47,473 nucleotides of DNA from Candidatus Aenigmatarchaeota archaeon. GTDB lineage: Archaea; Aenigmatarchaeota; Aenigmatarchaeia; CG10238-14; SCSR01. A program made the translations under genes and the position numbers. The notes beneath the pieces were generated by a model, which did no database searches, was not told where the DNA came from, and was given only the letters and a program-made list of their open reading frames with translations. The first letter of the stretch is position 1. Each line of letters opens with the position of its first letter. The DNA lies in contig JACPJS010000004.1 of assembly GCA_016187405.1 (NCBI GenBank), forward strand, positions 1-47,473. Direction: 5' to 3'. This document shows, piece by piece, positions 1 to 8,212 of this stretch.

Positions 1-20
1 AGTAGTATTATCTCCAAATA

Positions 21-557
21 ATGATGAGAAGATTAATCATATTAGATCTATATGGAACTATTGTTAAAGCTGATAAAAGGGACGGAGTAGTTAGACCTGG
101 TCTACAGGAATTCTTGGATTACTATAGTGATTCTAAAAAAGTCATTTTTACTGATGGGGATATAGAAACAGTTGAAGCTGATTTGCGTCTTACTGGATTA
201 ACTGGGAAGTTTGATAGAATCTATGATCAAAGACATTGTATTGCTGAAGTTGCATATCACATGCAAAATGAAAAGTTTAGAAAAATTTTAACGAGCCGAG
301 GGAGAGGCGATATCAAAAATCTGGAACAAGCATGTAAAGATTTTTCTATTCCAAAATCTGATGCAGTATTTATCGGGGATAACTTCTATGGAAGAGATTG
401 CAAATCAGCAGAATTCCATGGAGTAAGATTTATCAGAGTACCACAGTATAGAACTAATCTCCCTGATTTGGATGAAAGAGACAAAACGGAAGGTTATGTC
501 GAATATGAAGACCCTACGAGTCCCTTTTCTTTTATGTCACTTATAGGGAAGATATGA
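21..557 (+). CDS. HAD-superfamily hydrolase
   Basis: This is a 178-aa haloacid-dehalogenase-fold protein, probably a small-molecule phosphatase, though the substrate cannot be read. Motif I is D9-L-Y-G-T, the DxYGT form with the nucleophile Asp and Tyr in place of the second Asp. Motif II is the Thr of IFTDGD (T44). Motif IV is IGDN...GRD around residues 118-126. There is almost no cap, so it is a minimal C0-like HAD. The ATG at 21 is followed directly by a second ATG at 24, and either could be used. It is tail-to-tail with Sec61-beta. The fold is clear; the function is not. Confidence 0.8.
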   Translation: MMRRLIILDLYGTIVKADKRDGVVRPGLQEFLDYYSDSKKVIFTDGDIETVEADLRLTGLTGKFDRIYDQRHCIAEVAYHMQNEKFRKILTSRGRGDIKNLEQACKDFSIPKSDAVFIGDNFYGRDCKSAEFHGVRFIRVPQYRTNLPDLDERDKTEGYVEYEDPTSPFSFMSLIGKI

Positions 558-582
558 GTAAAAAAATTACTTGTCATTAATT

Positions 583-747
583 TTACGCGACCAAAATTTT
601 GAGAAGTATCTCAACAGTAGCGAGACCAAGAACTATGAAGACAACATGCTTTGGTTTCAGTTTCAGGACTTCTTTTTCCTCTTCATTGTAACGGATCAAA
701 CCACCGATACCGCTAGGCATATACATCTTGTCTTTCTTAGACGACAT
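583..747 (-). CDS. Preprotein translocase subunit Sec61-beta
   Basis: This 54-aa ORF was found by translating the minus strand of the gap between the HAD and MFS genes. It has the Sec61-beta layout: a short basic N-terminus, the conserved MPSGIGGLIRY segment (residues 10-20), a charged EEEKEVLKLKP stretch, and one C-terminal transmembrane helix (about residues 34-53). It is the small tail-anchored subunit of the SecYE-beta protein-conducting channel in the cytoplasmic membrane. The start is ATG at 747 and the stop TAA at 583-585. Length and motif order match archaeal Sec61-beta well. Confidence 0.9.
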   Translation of the reverse strand: MSSKKDKMYMPSGIGGLIRYNEEEKEVLKLKPKHVVFIVLGLATVEILLKILVA

Positions 748-777
748 AATAATCAATTCTCATAAAGGTTCTTAAAT

Positions 778-1947
778 CTAAGACCTTGTCCTTACAAATG
801 ACTTTAGATATCCTCTGCTCCACACCCACACTACAACAAGACCAATTCCCGACAATATGTAAGGCAAGTTTATTTGGTATGTTGCTATGGCTCCTCCTAT
901 TACAGGACCCAATACTCTTGCAAGCGATCCGAAAGATTGTGATATGCCCATTACTACACCCTGCTCATCCTTTTTGGATTCCAATGATATCAATGATTGC
1001 GTATTAGGATTGATGAAACTGAATCCCAATGAAAACAAGAAGCCAGCTGCAATGACATGATAAGCCGAAGTCGCGAATCCCAGCATCAGATAACCTACGC
1101 TGAACAAAACAAGACCGATTCTAATCAAAAGCGTTTCATTGACTTTTGTGAGAAGATATCTGATGCCAAATGCCTGACTGATGAAAGATACAACTCCAAT
1201 CATTGCGAAATAATATCCAATCTGTCCTTCTGTCCATGATAGAAGTTTGTTTGCAAATAACGGGAATACACCTAACGTAAGTGCGGAACAAAAGTTTACA
1301 AGGAAGAAAAGCACCAGCAAGAAACCCATGTTCTTCGGTTGCATTATTTCTCGGGTCAGCTTGTAGTTGAAAAACTGTATCTTGACATTTTTCTTCGGCA
1401 AATGAAGAGATTCCTTGAGCAATACGAGTATCAATAGCGAATTGACAAATGAAAATATGAATGTTATTAGAAATGGTGTCTGTATGGAAAATTGTGCAGC
1501 GAAGAATCCGCCGATGAATGGACCGATTATGAAGCCGATGCCGAATACTGCACCGAACAATGCCATCAGTCTTGTTCTTTCATGCGATTCGCTTAAATCT
1601 GCGATATACGCCTGAGCGACTCCGATATTCGAACCGCCGATTCCGGAAAGTGTTCTGGCTATAAACAAAATCCAAAGGTCGTGCGAAAAGAAAATTATAA
1701 CGTATGATAACGCATTCAGCATTGAACTGACGAACAGGACAGGTTTTCTCCCGTACTTGTCAGATAGTCTTCCTAGAACAGGGCCGAAAATGAACTGGAA
1801 TAGTGAATAAGTCGCGACCAGCAATCCAACTACCAGTGCGTTCCCGCCATAATTCTCTACAAGAAAAGGAAGGAGAGGTATTATGACACCAAACCCGACC
1901 AGATCCATGAACACTACGCCAAATAAAATCCAGAGTTTCTTATCCAT
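778..1947 (-). CDS. MFS (DHA1-type) efflux transporter
   Basis: This 389-aa protein of about 12 membrane helices belongs to the major facilitator superfamily. The loop between helices 2 and 3 carries motif A (GRLSDKYGRKPVL, about residues 59-71). An antiporter-type motif C-like GPFIGG lies in helix 5, and the N-terminus has the MDLVGFGVIIPLLP pattern typical of TetA-like drug:H+ antiporters. It probably exports a small molecule or drug with proton exchange across the cytoplasmic membrane; the substrate is unknown. A TATA-like AT-rich element lies upstream near 1970-1985. The gene appears monocistronic. Confidence 0.88.
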   Translation of the reverse strand: MDKKLWILFGVVFMDLVGFGVIIPLLPFLVENYGGNALVVGLLVATYSLFQFIFGPVLGRLSDKYGRKPVLFVSSMLNALSYVIIFFSHDLWILFIARTLSGIGGSNIGVAQAYIADLSESHERTRLMALFGAVFGIGFIIGPFIGGFFAAQFSIQTPFLITFIFSFVNSLLILVLLKESLHLPKKNVKIQFFNYKLTREIMQPKNMGFLLVLFFLVNFCSALTLGVFPLFANKLLSWTEGQIGYYFAMIGVVSFISQAFGIRYLLTKVNETLLIRIGLVLFSVGYLMLGFATSAYHVIAAGFLFSLGFSFINPNTQSLISLESKKDEQGVVMGISQSFGSLARVLGPVIGGAIATYQINLPYILSGIGLVVVWVWSRGYLKSFVRTRS

Positions 1948-2030
1948 AGAAACAAAACTTTGTGCAAAAGAGTAGATAAAGTTTTATTTCTCAGTGTACC
2001 GCAATATATTCAATTCAGAAACGAAAACTA

Positions 2031-2441
2031 TTACTCCGGTCTCATATATTTTGTTAGTTCCATTCCAGATGTTCTAACAAATCCAAATTTTTCGTAGAAT
2101 GGAATGTTAGCAGGATTTTCTTCCCATGCGAATAGAGCAATAGAAGCATATCCTTTGTCCTTAACTCTGTTAATAAGCTCTTCAAGAATTTTTGCCCCTA
2201 CACCTTGACGCTGATAATCTGGATGTACTCCAATATCGTAAAACATGCACATTATCCCGTCTTCCACTATACGCCCTGTACCGATTAATCTTGTACCATC
2301 CCAACCAGTATAGAAAAAAGAAGATTTGGACAACACTTCATTCCATTTTTCCCATCCTCTTGGTTTCCAACCTATTGCAGCCCATAAATCATCTAATTGT
2401 TGGGTTTCTACATCTGTTCCTTCTTTGTATGTGACATCCAT
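2031..2441 (-). CDS. GNAT-family N-acetyltransferase
   Basis: This is a 136-aa GCN5-related acetyltransferase. The acetyl-CoA pyrophosphate loop is Q77-R-Q-G-V-G82, preceded by the beta-4 strand DIGVHPDY. The C-terminal IPFYEKFGF segment is the usual beta-6/alpha-4 signature with the conserved FYEKxGF. It transfers an acetyl group from acetyl-CoA to an amine; the substrate is not predictable. An AT-rich promoter (TTTAAATTTATT) lies just upstream at about 2450-2465. Confidence 0.88.
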   Translation of the reverse strand: MDVTYKEGTDVETQQLDDLWAAIGWKPRGWEKWNEVLSKSSFFYTGWDGTRLIGTGRIVEDGIMCMFYDIGVHPDYQRQGVGAKILEELINRVKDKGYASIALFAWEENPANIPFYEKFGFVRTSGMELTKYMRPE

Positions 2442-2473
2442 ACAATGAAATAAAATAATAAATTTAAAAAGTT

Positions 2474-2701
2474 TTACTTCTTTCTTTGCCAGAATGTGAA
2501 CGAGTTATTGTTGTATCCTAGAACAGCCAGAGAAATTATCATCAACACGAATCCAATCACAACATGCGTTTCATGAGGAGTATCTCCCAATCCGATCAAT
2601 GCACCCAGTCCACTGTGAAGTGCATGCGGCAGGAACGCGAAGAACACACCGATTACCAATCCAATCGTCCCAAGGATGTTTACGATGTCATGTGATTTCA
2701 T
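2474..2701 (-). CDS. Small two-helix membrane protein
   Basis: This 75-aa protein has two predicted membrane helices (about residues 8-25 and 45-62) and a basic C-terminus (WQRKK). No family is recognised. It begins 27 bases after the stop of the DUF4383-like gene, with an ATCAGGA Shine-Dalgarno-like element before the ATG, so the two are probably one operon. Both are membrane proteins with a similar HxxxG-rich helix style, suggesting related or cooperating products. This last point is inference. Confidence 0.65.
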   Translation of the reverse strand: MKSHDIVNILGTIGLVIGVFFAFLPHALHSGLGALIGLGDTPHETHVVIGFVLMIISLAVLGYNNNSFTFWQRKK

Positions 2702-2728
2702 AATTTTCCTGATAAGAAAGAAGAGGGC

Positions 2729-3115
2729 TTATCTCTTAAGCCCGTATGCAACACCCAGTGAAACTACTGCTATTGCCAAGTGTAAGTATGTGATTGTTGT
2801 ATTAATCGCAAATACACTGAACAATACAGCAAGTCCTTGTGGAACTAGACCGACAAGACCTACAACAGCGGCTCCGATTCCGAGACCCATGTTATATGAC
2901 TTGGCAGAACTTTTCATCCCGAACCAAAGACCCAATGCTCCTACTACGATGTGCAAAATGTTTTCGTAAGTGTTTGCTCCGAACAATGGACTAGTAGCCG
3001 AGCTTGATGCTGGCACACCAACCAATGGATTGGATACAAATCCTACAAGGCCGACCAGCACTAAAACAGCGCCGATGACCATAGCGTAAGTTTTTTGAAC
3101 TTCTATGCGTATCAC
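2729..3115 (-). CDS. DUF4383-like membrane protein
   Basis: This is a four-helix membrane protein of about 128 aa. The ENILHIVVGALGLW segment after a GFVSNPLVG loop resembles the DUF4383 family (short tetraspan proteins of unknown function). The open frame extends to 3157, but a strong TATA box (TTTATATA, 3140-3149) lies inside that extension, so transcription should start near 3117. I therefore choose the in-frame GTG at 3115, almost leaderless. The alternatives are ATG at 3082 or an ATA at 3106, which sits four bases after GGTGAT. The gene is first in an operon with the 75-aa protein. Confidence 0.6.
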   Translation of the reverse strand: MIRIEVQKTYAMVIGAVLVLVGLVGFVSNPLVGVPASSSATSPLFGANTYENILHIVVGALGLWFGMKSSAKSYNMGLGIGAAVVGLVGLVPQGLAVLFSVFAINTTITYLHLAIAVVSLGVAYGLKR

Positions 3116-3139
3116 CTGAATCGTAATTGTTGGGGACGG

Positions 3140-3149
3140 TATATAAACT
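3140..3149 (-). promoter_or_regulatory. TATA box of the DUF4383-like operon
   Basis: On the minus strand this reads GTTTATATAC, a good archaeal TATA box. Its centre is about 27 bases before position 3117, which sets the likely transcript start and argues against the longer reading frame beginning at 3157. Confidence 0.6.
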
Positions 3150-3227
3150 TTCACCAAACTTGGAGATAACGAAGTTTTAATCTGATTTTATAAGTTTAGA
3201 AAACAATTTTGATTAGCGATAAAATTT

Positions 3228-4637
3228 ATGGATTTTTTTCAAGGAAACGGAGCCTATCAATTATCCGATGTTTATTTTGGAAGATACACGGATACTGACG
3301 AAGACCCGATTAAAGGTAAAAAAGCTACTTGGGGAAACGGTTTGGCAGCTTATCATTTACATGTACCTACAGCAACAGACATAACTTTCGGAGTTGTTTT
3401 TAACTTTGGTTCGTTAAATGAAGGCCGTTTACCTGTCGAGACTGCTCATGCATGGGAACATGCGGCATTCTCAGACCAGCAAATGTTGAAATTAGCTAGG
3501 AAGTACCATGCCAGAACACCACATGATGAAGGTAGTATTTGGACAGAGCTCCATCGTATAATAGGTAGGGTCAATTGCAGTAGTCAATGGTCGCTTTTCC
3601 CTGCATTAGAATCATTGTGCAGATCTGTCTATGGTATCACAGATGAAAAGTTAGCTAGTTTTGAACAAGAAAGAATTCCGATGGAAATAGAATCCCGTGC
3701 ACACCGCAATAACGCCGACGAGTTCTTTCCTTATAGCGTTCTTGCACCAGCTGTCTTTCATGATACTTCATTAAAAGGAAGAATCGCGTATGCACGTCAT
3801 TATGGACATTATCGTTCAGGACTACAGACAAGTCATGTTACAGCATACCATCATGCAAACTTCAGTCCCGATAAAATAGTAGTTGTCGTAACTAGTCCAA
3901 ATGAGGACGACGATACTACCAAAACATTCAAAGTAGTTGATAGGGCACTGGGAAAATTAGAAATGCGTCCTACAAGAGATAGAACCTTATCGGTGTCAAC
4001 TAGGGCACAGACACAAAAACTAACAGTCGACAAAAGATACGATGCACCTCGCGTTGGTATGGGATGCAGAATTCCGAACACTTTAGATGTGGTTGCCGCA
4101 GTAGACATACTCGATTCTATGCTTGCAGATGACGGTGCAAAAAGATATTTGGAAGTTGCTAGGTCCCAAACTGGAGGGTATCCTAAATTTTCCTACCATG
4201 TATATTCAAATCGCATGACTACCGGCACAGGTACAGACGCCTATCTTGTTTTTGGACCAACACTTCCAGGGCGACATAACGAATTACGAGATGCGATATT
4301 TGAAGCATGGGATATCGGAGGTCTCGTTAGGTACAAAGAGATATTTCGTAGCGGGAAAGAGCGAGCGCTTGCCCGTCATAACGAAAATTTGCAGACTGGA
4401 TCGCAAGTGTTTTTAATGGCTAGCGATCTACATTTCGATCCAAGAGATGTTAATAATCCTGACTCATACAGGGAAAAGGTAGAAGGTTTGACATTTGAAG
4501 AAGTTTTAGACGTCCAACAAAGATACATCAGTGGTGAAAATTGTGCAGCAATAGCTGTCGCACGTCCAATCAGAAAAGGCACAATCCGGGTCACACATCA
4601 ACCATCTCGACCACAATTGAGACTAGCCGCAAGATAA
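3228..4637 (+). CDS. M16-family (inverted-zinc) metallopeptidase
   Basis: This 469-aa protein has an inverted zinc motif HxxEH at H74-A-W-E77-H78. The third zinc ligand should be a Glu at about 153-155 (PMEIES), the spacing expected for M16. The following LQTSHVTAYHHANFSPDKIVVVV segment matches the family's 'fhxxxYxPxNmxlvvxG' strand. A second inactive half-domain fills residues 230-460, as in M16B half-size peptidases that dimerise. No signal peptide is seen, so it is probably cytoplasmic. A TATA box (TTTTATAAG, about 3186-3194) precedes it. Sequence divergence is high, but the motif geometry is convincing. The substrate is unknown. Confidence 0.72.
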   Translation: MDFFQGNGAYQLSDVYFGRYTDTDEDPIKGKKATWGNGLAAYHLHVPTATDITFGVVFNFGSLNEGRLPVETAHAWEHAAFSDQQMLKLARKYHARTPHDEGSIWTELHRIIGRVNCSSQWSLFPALESLCRSVYGITDEKLASFEQERIPMEIESRAHRNNADEFFPYSVLAPAVFHDTSLKGRIAYARHYGHYRSGLQTSHVTAYHHANFSPDKIVVVVTSPNEDDDTTKTFKVVDRALGKLEMRPTRDRTLSVSTRAQTQKLTVDKRYDAPRVGMGCRIPNTLDVVAAVDILDSMLADDGAKRYLEVARSQTGGYPKFSYHVYSNRMTTGTGTDAYLVFGPTLPGRHNELRDAIFEAWDIGGLVRYKEIFRSGKERALARHNENLQTGSQVFLMASDLHFDPRDVNNPDSYREKVEGLTFEEVLDVQQRYISGENCAAIAVARPIRKGTIRVTHQPSRPQLRLAAR

Positions 4638-4707
4638 AGAATAAAGTGTGCACATCATATTTCTATACAAAAATTAAACCAAGCGGCATAATTTAATATC
4701 AGTCACT

Positions 4708-4721
4708 ATAATACGTATTAT
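4708..4721. promoter_or_regulatory. 14-bp perfect palindrome over start codon (candidate operator)
   Basis: ATAATACGTATTAT is a perfect inverted repeat whose right arm includes the ATG of the downstream winged-helix regulator. A TATA-like ATAATTTAATATC lies about 25 bases upstream (4687-4700), placing the palindrome at or just after the transcript start, where bound protein would block transcription or translation. Autoregulation by the gene's own product is inferred. Confidence 0.5.
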
Positions 4722-5583
4722 GAACAAACTCTTTACAATAGCCTTAGCCTTGATTTTAATTCTACCTACGCCCTACGCCCAAAATCTTACAAACTATTCA
4801 ATCCAAAGTCAAGAAATCAAGTTTGATATTCAAGCAGACAATTCAGTTAAACAAACCATGAAATTCACTTTCAACAACCCGATTAATACAGCTATTAACT
4901 ATACCGTGGACAACAAAGTCCACAACATCCAGGTATCAGACGGTAAGCAGTATATAGATTACAGACTGATACCTAACGCCGATTCGTATATTATCGAAAT
5001 TTTTCCGAAGGAACCTTCAACAACACTGATAATTTCATATAGAGCAGACGACGTTGTTTTTCACAGTGATTCTATCGAACACTTCTTCACAGAATTCTCA
5101 TTTGGTAATACTGTTCAAAATCTCAAAGTCCAGGTTATGCTTCCGGTAGGTTACGGTGTATATCAGAATTCATATCTCCCAATTGACGGCACGATAAATT
5201 CAGACGGCCAGAGAATAATTGTTACATGGGAAAAAACAAACGTGCAAGGGAATATTCTATTTTCAGTCAAGTTCGAAAATCTAAACTCATCGCCAAATAT
5301 TTTACCAATAGCAATCGTAATTTCAATCGGAGCCGTTGCTTACATCTATTTCCATTTCAGAAAAAAAACGAAAGAAGAATTCATCAAAGGATTCAGGGAA
5401 GATGAACAAAAAGTCATAGGTTATCTAGAACAACACAAGAAGACATTCCAGAATAGACTCCAAAAAGAATTCAATTTCTCCCGCGCGAAAGTAACAAGAA
5501 TAGTGATGGTGCTTGAGCAGAAGGGTCTGGTTAAAAAACAGAGATACGGAAGGACAAACAGACTAACCTGGTTGAAGAAATGA
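4720..5583 (+). CDS. Membrane-anchored winged-helix transcriptional regulator
   Basis: This 287-aa protein has a signal peptide (residues 1-20, ending PYAQ), an extracellular beta-rich domain (about 21-190), one transmembrane helix (about 193-213) and a basic cytoplasmic MarR/HTH-like winged helix (about 225-287: EQKVIGYLEQHKKT...KVTRIVMVLEQKGLVKK...GRTNRL). This architecture matches archaeal predicted membrane-associated transcriptional regulators (COG2512-like). It would sense an outside or envelope signal and bind DNA inside. A palindrome overlaps its own start codon. The following genes encode secreted proteins and are plausible targets. Confidence 0.8.
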   Translation: MNKLFTIALALILILPTPYAQNLTNYSIQSQEIKFDIQADNSVKQTMKFTFNNPINTAINYTVDNKVHNIQVSDGKQYIDYRLIPNADSYIIEIFPKEPSTTLIISYRADDVVFHSDSIEHFFTEFSFGNTVQNLKVQVMLPVGYGVYQNSYLPIDGTINSDGQRIIVTWEKTNVQGNILFSVKFENLNSSPNILPIAIVISIGAVAYIYFHFRKKTKEEFIKGFREDEQKVIGYLEQHKKTFQNRLQKEFNFSRAKVTRIVMVLEQKGLVKKQRYGRTNRLTWLKK

Positions 5584-5658
5584 ATGTTTCACGACTGTTT
5601 CACCACACTTACTAGCGCCTGAAACATACAAATAATTCATAATCAACGAGGTGGTTGA

Positions 5659-5877
5659 ATGCAGTTAAAAAGAACTCTTCTATTGGAATGGATTGAACCA
5701 AGTCCAAACAAAGTGGAGGATATCTACGAAGAACTAGTAAAACTTTACCGTAAGAAAACCGAACTGGCTTACGGTGCGTGCAGTAACTGTGAAAATCTAT
5801 CAACCGATCTCTCCCTAGCTGCCAACGGGTGGCTTTGCGAAGATTGTAGAGACGAAATAATGGAGGTGGACAAATGA
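5659..5877 (+). CDS. Small CxxC-CxxC zinc-binding protein
   Basis: This 72-aa protein has two CxxC pairs, C41-S-N-C and C60-E-D-C, typical of a single zinc ribbon or treble-clef-like knuckle. The start is fixed by a strong GAGGTGG ribosome-binding site just before the ATG. Its stop overlaps the next ATG (ATGA at 5874-5877), so it is translationally coupled to the secreted protein downstream. A TGTTTCA/TGAAACA inverted repeat lies in the 5584-5658 gap. No family is recognised; a DNA-binding or adaptor role is possible but unproven. Confidence 0.65.
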   Translation: MQLKRTLLLEWIEPSPNKVEDIYEELVKLYRKKTELAYGACSNCENLSTDLSLAANGWLCEDCRDEIMEVDK

Positions 5878-6674
5878 AGAAATGGTTTATAGCATTAGCA
5901 ACTTCTCTAGTATTGCTAATGCCTGTAGCAATGGCACAGCAAGCAACAACAAACGCAACATCTGTTTCATCGACAGATTTGCAATTCAAAAGATTTGGTG
6001 AATCGTTTCAGGACTTTGTCTTCAACGTCAGGCATATCCTAACTTTCAGTAATGACGCCAAACTAGAATTGCTCAAGGAAAGAAACGATGAAATGAAATC
6101 AAGGCAACAGGCTTGGTTGGACATCAAGGCTCAAGCCCTGCAAGAATTCAGATCAGGAAATCTGACTGCAGAAGAAAAACAAGCAATCGTGAGCGAACTT
6201 CAAGGTGAGCACAAAGCGATAATCAAGAATCATCTGGAAATGACATCAGAAACGAAAGATATCGAACTGAAAGCGAAAGCACACAGCAACACAGAGTTGG
6301 AGACAAAAAGCCATGAAGAAGCTGATATAGAGGAACAATCACAACTGTCATCCGGGTTGAACCTGACAGACTCAGATTTCTTCCTAGCAATTCACTCAAA
6401 TGGAAACACGACATTGACAGCTGACGAAGCTGCATCAATAGTGCAAAGAGACTTTGGTTTCAATGCGTCTCAAGTCAAAACAGAAACAAGAGGCAACACG
6501 ACATACTATGTTGTGACAGGTAACAGTACCGAATCGTCTGGTGCGTATTCACTCACAAAGAATTTCGAAGTGTGGGTTGAATCAGACACTGGTGTAGTAG
6601 CAGCTGTAAACTTGGGAACAAACATAGCTAGTAAAGTTCAAGGCCATACATTAGTTGGAGTAGGGGTGGAATAA
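5874..6674 (+). CDS. Secreted protein with PepSY-like C-terminal region
   Basis: This 266-aa protein has a clean signal peptide (MKKWFIALATSLVLLMPVAMA). A charged helical middle (about residues 55-140, Glu/Lys/Gln-rich) follows. The C-terminal beta/alpha portion (about 170-266: ADEAASIVQRDFGF ... TTYYVVTGN ... FEVWVESDTGVVAAV) resembles PepSY-type domains. NxT/S sequons suggest surface N-glycosylation. It is coupled to the upstream zinc protein by an ATGA overlap, with GGAGGTGG as its ribosome-binding site. Probably an envelope protein; its molecular function is unknown. Confidence 0.7.
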   Translation: MKKWFIALATSLVLLMPVAMAQQATTNATSVSSTDLQFKRFGESFQDFVFNVRHILTFSNDAKLELLKERNDEMKSRQQAWLDIKAQALQEFRSGNLTAEEKQAIVSELQGEHKAIIKNHLEMTSETKDIELKAKAHSNTELETKSHEEADIEEQSQLSSGLNLTDSDFFLAIHSNGNTTLTADEAASIVQRDFGFNASQVKTETRGNTTYYVVTGNSTESSGAYSLTKNFEVWVESDTGVVAAVNLGTNIASKVQGHTLVGVGVE

Positions 6675-6718
6675 CCCCAAATTTTTTATTTATAAAATAC
6701 AAAATAGAAAGTGAAATA

Positions 6719-7534
6719 ATGAGAACATATCTGATAGTCGCATTGGCAGTTTTGGGAATTTTTGTTACACCTGTTTTCGCCCAATTGGGATCTCAGGCAT
6801 TCCCTGACGTGAATTTCAGTAACGAGAACATAACAGATGCAAAGATTACCGTGGCAGAGACGGCATTTTCCAATCCTGGATTACTACCTGACAGTCCTTT
6901 GTATTTTTTCAAGAGAGTGAAGGAAAACGCCCAATTATTCTTGACTTTCAACGAGGAACAAAAAGCAAAATTACATTTGGAACTGGCTAAAACAAGGTTG
7001 TCAGAAGCCAGAGCTTTGGTTGAGAAAAACAAAACAAGAGAAGTGGAAACTGCGGTTAATGAGTTTAGTGACGAAGTCGATAAGTTAGAAGCCTCTCAAG
7101 GTATTGGAAGAAATGTTTCAGCTTTTGTCAAGGATACGAACGAAACACTTGAAAAAAGCAGAATAGTATTGGCACTCGTTCTACAGAAAGTTCCTGATCA
7201 GGCCAAACCTGCTATTGAAAGAGCTCTCAACAATACTGTTGAAAAGAAAGTCAGGATAGAAATCAATTCTAATGAGACAGATTCTGAAAAGGCAAAAATC
7301 AGAATTGAAGAGAAAACAAAAAGAGAACTAGAAAAAAATAATGAAATCAAGGACACAGTAAGAAAGATCAAGGAAAGGTCCGAATCAGAAAAGCAAAACA
7401 TAACAAGGTCGGAAACAACTCGTACAAGTGAGATTATAGAAAAAACTAAAAGCGAAACAGAACGTACTGTAAGAGAAATCAGCACTCAAACTGCGAATAG
7501 GATAGGAAAATCATTGCCTTCTATTGAAAAATAA
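6719..7534 (+). CDS. Secreted DUF5667-domain protein
   Basis: This 271-aa protein has a signal peptide (residues 1-21, ending VFAQ). The segment GLLPDSPLYFFKRVKE followed by KAKLHLELAKTRLSEA (residues 53-105) is the DUF5667 signature found in many archaeal and bacterial secreted proteins. The rest (about 170-260) is a long charged, Glu/Lys/Arg-rich helical or coiled-coil tail. Its own TATA box (TTTATAAAA, about 6689-6697) shows it is transcribed separately from the gene before it. It ends convergently against the RNase P RNA gene. The function of DUF5667 is not known. Confidence 0.78.
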   Translation: MRTYLIVALAVLGIFVTPVFAQLGSQAFPDVNFSNENITDAKITVAETAFSNPGLLPDSPLYFFKRVKENAQLFLTFNEEQKAKLHLELAKTRLSEARALVEKNKTREVETAVNEFSDEVDKLEASQGIGRNVSAFVKDTNETLEKSRIVLALVLQKVPDQAKPAIERALNNTVEKKVRIEINSNETDSEKAKIRIEEKTKRELEKNNEIKDTVRKIKERSESEKQNITRSETTRTSEIIEKTKSETERTVREISTQTANRIGKSLPSIEK

Positions 7535-7539
7535 AAAAA

Positions 7540-7793
7540 GGCGTGCTGGGCATAGCCCCTCTTCTGTTTTGGTAGCATTTATCTAAGCGCTAATGCTTGC
7601 ATCCAAGGTTATACCAGTCCGTTTCATTCTGTCACCGGCACTTCTTTTCATCATCATACTGCCGTCAACAGATTCGTTTCTGATTCTGGTTTCTGACTTC
7701 TCAGCCAGCTGCTTCCACAGCACCTTACCGGATGGAGGGAACTTCCTCAGTTTTCCTTTGACAGAAAACCGAAGCTACCTGACCAGCGTCGCC
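7540..7793 (-). ncRNA. rnpB: RNase P RNA
   Basis: A GC-richer stretch lacking a credible ORF reads on the minus strand as RNase P RNA. Near the 5' end is CTGAGGAAGTTCC, the conserved CR-I core (canonical GAGGAAAGTCC). Near the 3' side is GGTGACAGAATGAAACGG, corresponding to CR-V (ACAGAAA), which pairs with CR-I to form helix P4. The ends pair as P1 (GGCGACGCTGG with CCAGCACGCC). A TATA box sits about 25 bases upstream and a run of seven T follows the 3' end. It is about 254 nt, short for an archaeal type-A RNA. It is the catalytic RNA that removes 5' leaders from pre-tRNAs. Confidence 0.85.
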
Positions 7794-7816
7794 TAATTAC
7801 TAAGTAACAGAACTAG

Positions 7817-7824
7817 TTTATAAA
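7817..7824 (-). promoter_or_regulatory. TATA box of the RNase P RNA gene
   Basis: TTTATAAA on the minus strand is centred about 27 bases before the inferred RNA 5' end at 7793. This is the standard archaeal TATA-to-start spacing and independently supports the RNA boundary. Confidence 0.65.
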
Positions 7825-7826
7825 CT

Positions 7827-8150
7827 TTATACAAGGTCAATGACTTTTTCAATTTCACCGTACCCAATTACCAAGCTCTCCGTTGACATAACACTAAAAA
7901 GTCCGTATGTGTCCCTTTCAATATGAGCATCTTCCCATCCGGCTTCCCGATATCTTCTTGCAACTTCATATGCAACTCTTCGACTAGTGCCGTAATGTAA
8001 CAAGAAATGAACTTCTTTATGTTCAACGTCATAACGTCCAATCACCTCATTTATTCTTCCTATCTGCCAGTCAACACTAGAAAGTTCTTCGTCAGAAAGT
8101 TGTCTTAATCCTTGATATGATCTTGCAGCTTGTACAGGGGTGGTAATCAT
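7827..8150 (-). CDS. Hypothetical protein
   Basis: This 107-aa soluble protein is not recognised. It is mixed alpha/beta, with a charged central segment (RYDVEHKEVHFLLHYG) and a helix AYEVARRYREAG. Codon use looks like genuine coding sequence, and an AT-rich promoter lies just upstream. It is one of several small single-gene hypotheticals scattered through 7.8-12.3 kb and 23.3 kb. Confidence 0.6.
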   Translation of the reverse strand: MITTPVQAARSYQGLRQLSDEELSSVDWQIGRINEVIGRYDVEHKEVHFLLHYGTSRRVAYEVARRYREAGWEDAHIERDTYGLFSVMSTESLVIGYGEIEKVIDLV

Positions 8151-8212
8151 TCAAATATTATTATAGCAAGTAAAGATTTAAGTAATTAAATTCTACGAAA
8201 CCAAATAATATT

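Noticed and set aside
571-765. Plus-strand 64-codon ORF
   Set aside because: It is the antisense of the Sec61-beta gene, which has a clear family match.
5584-5658. TGTTTCA ... TGAAACA as a terminator
   Set aside because: The loop of about 28 bases is large and no T-run follows; it may be an operator, but support is too thin for its own entry.
7593-7796. Plus-strand 67-codon ORF
   Set aside because: It lies across the RNase P RNA gene on the other strand, has no ribosome-binding site and no protein-like composition.
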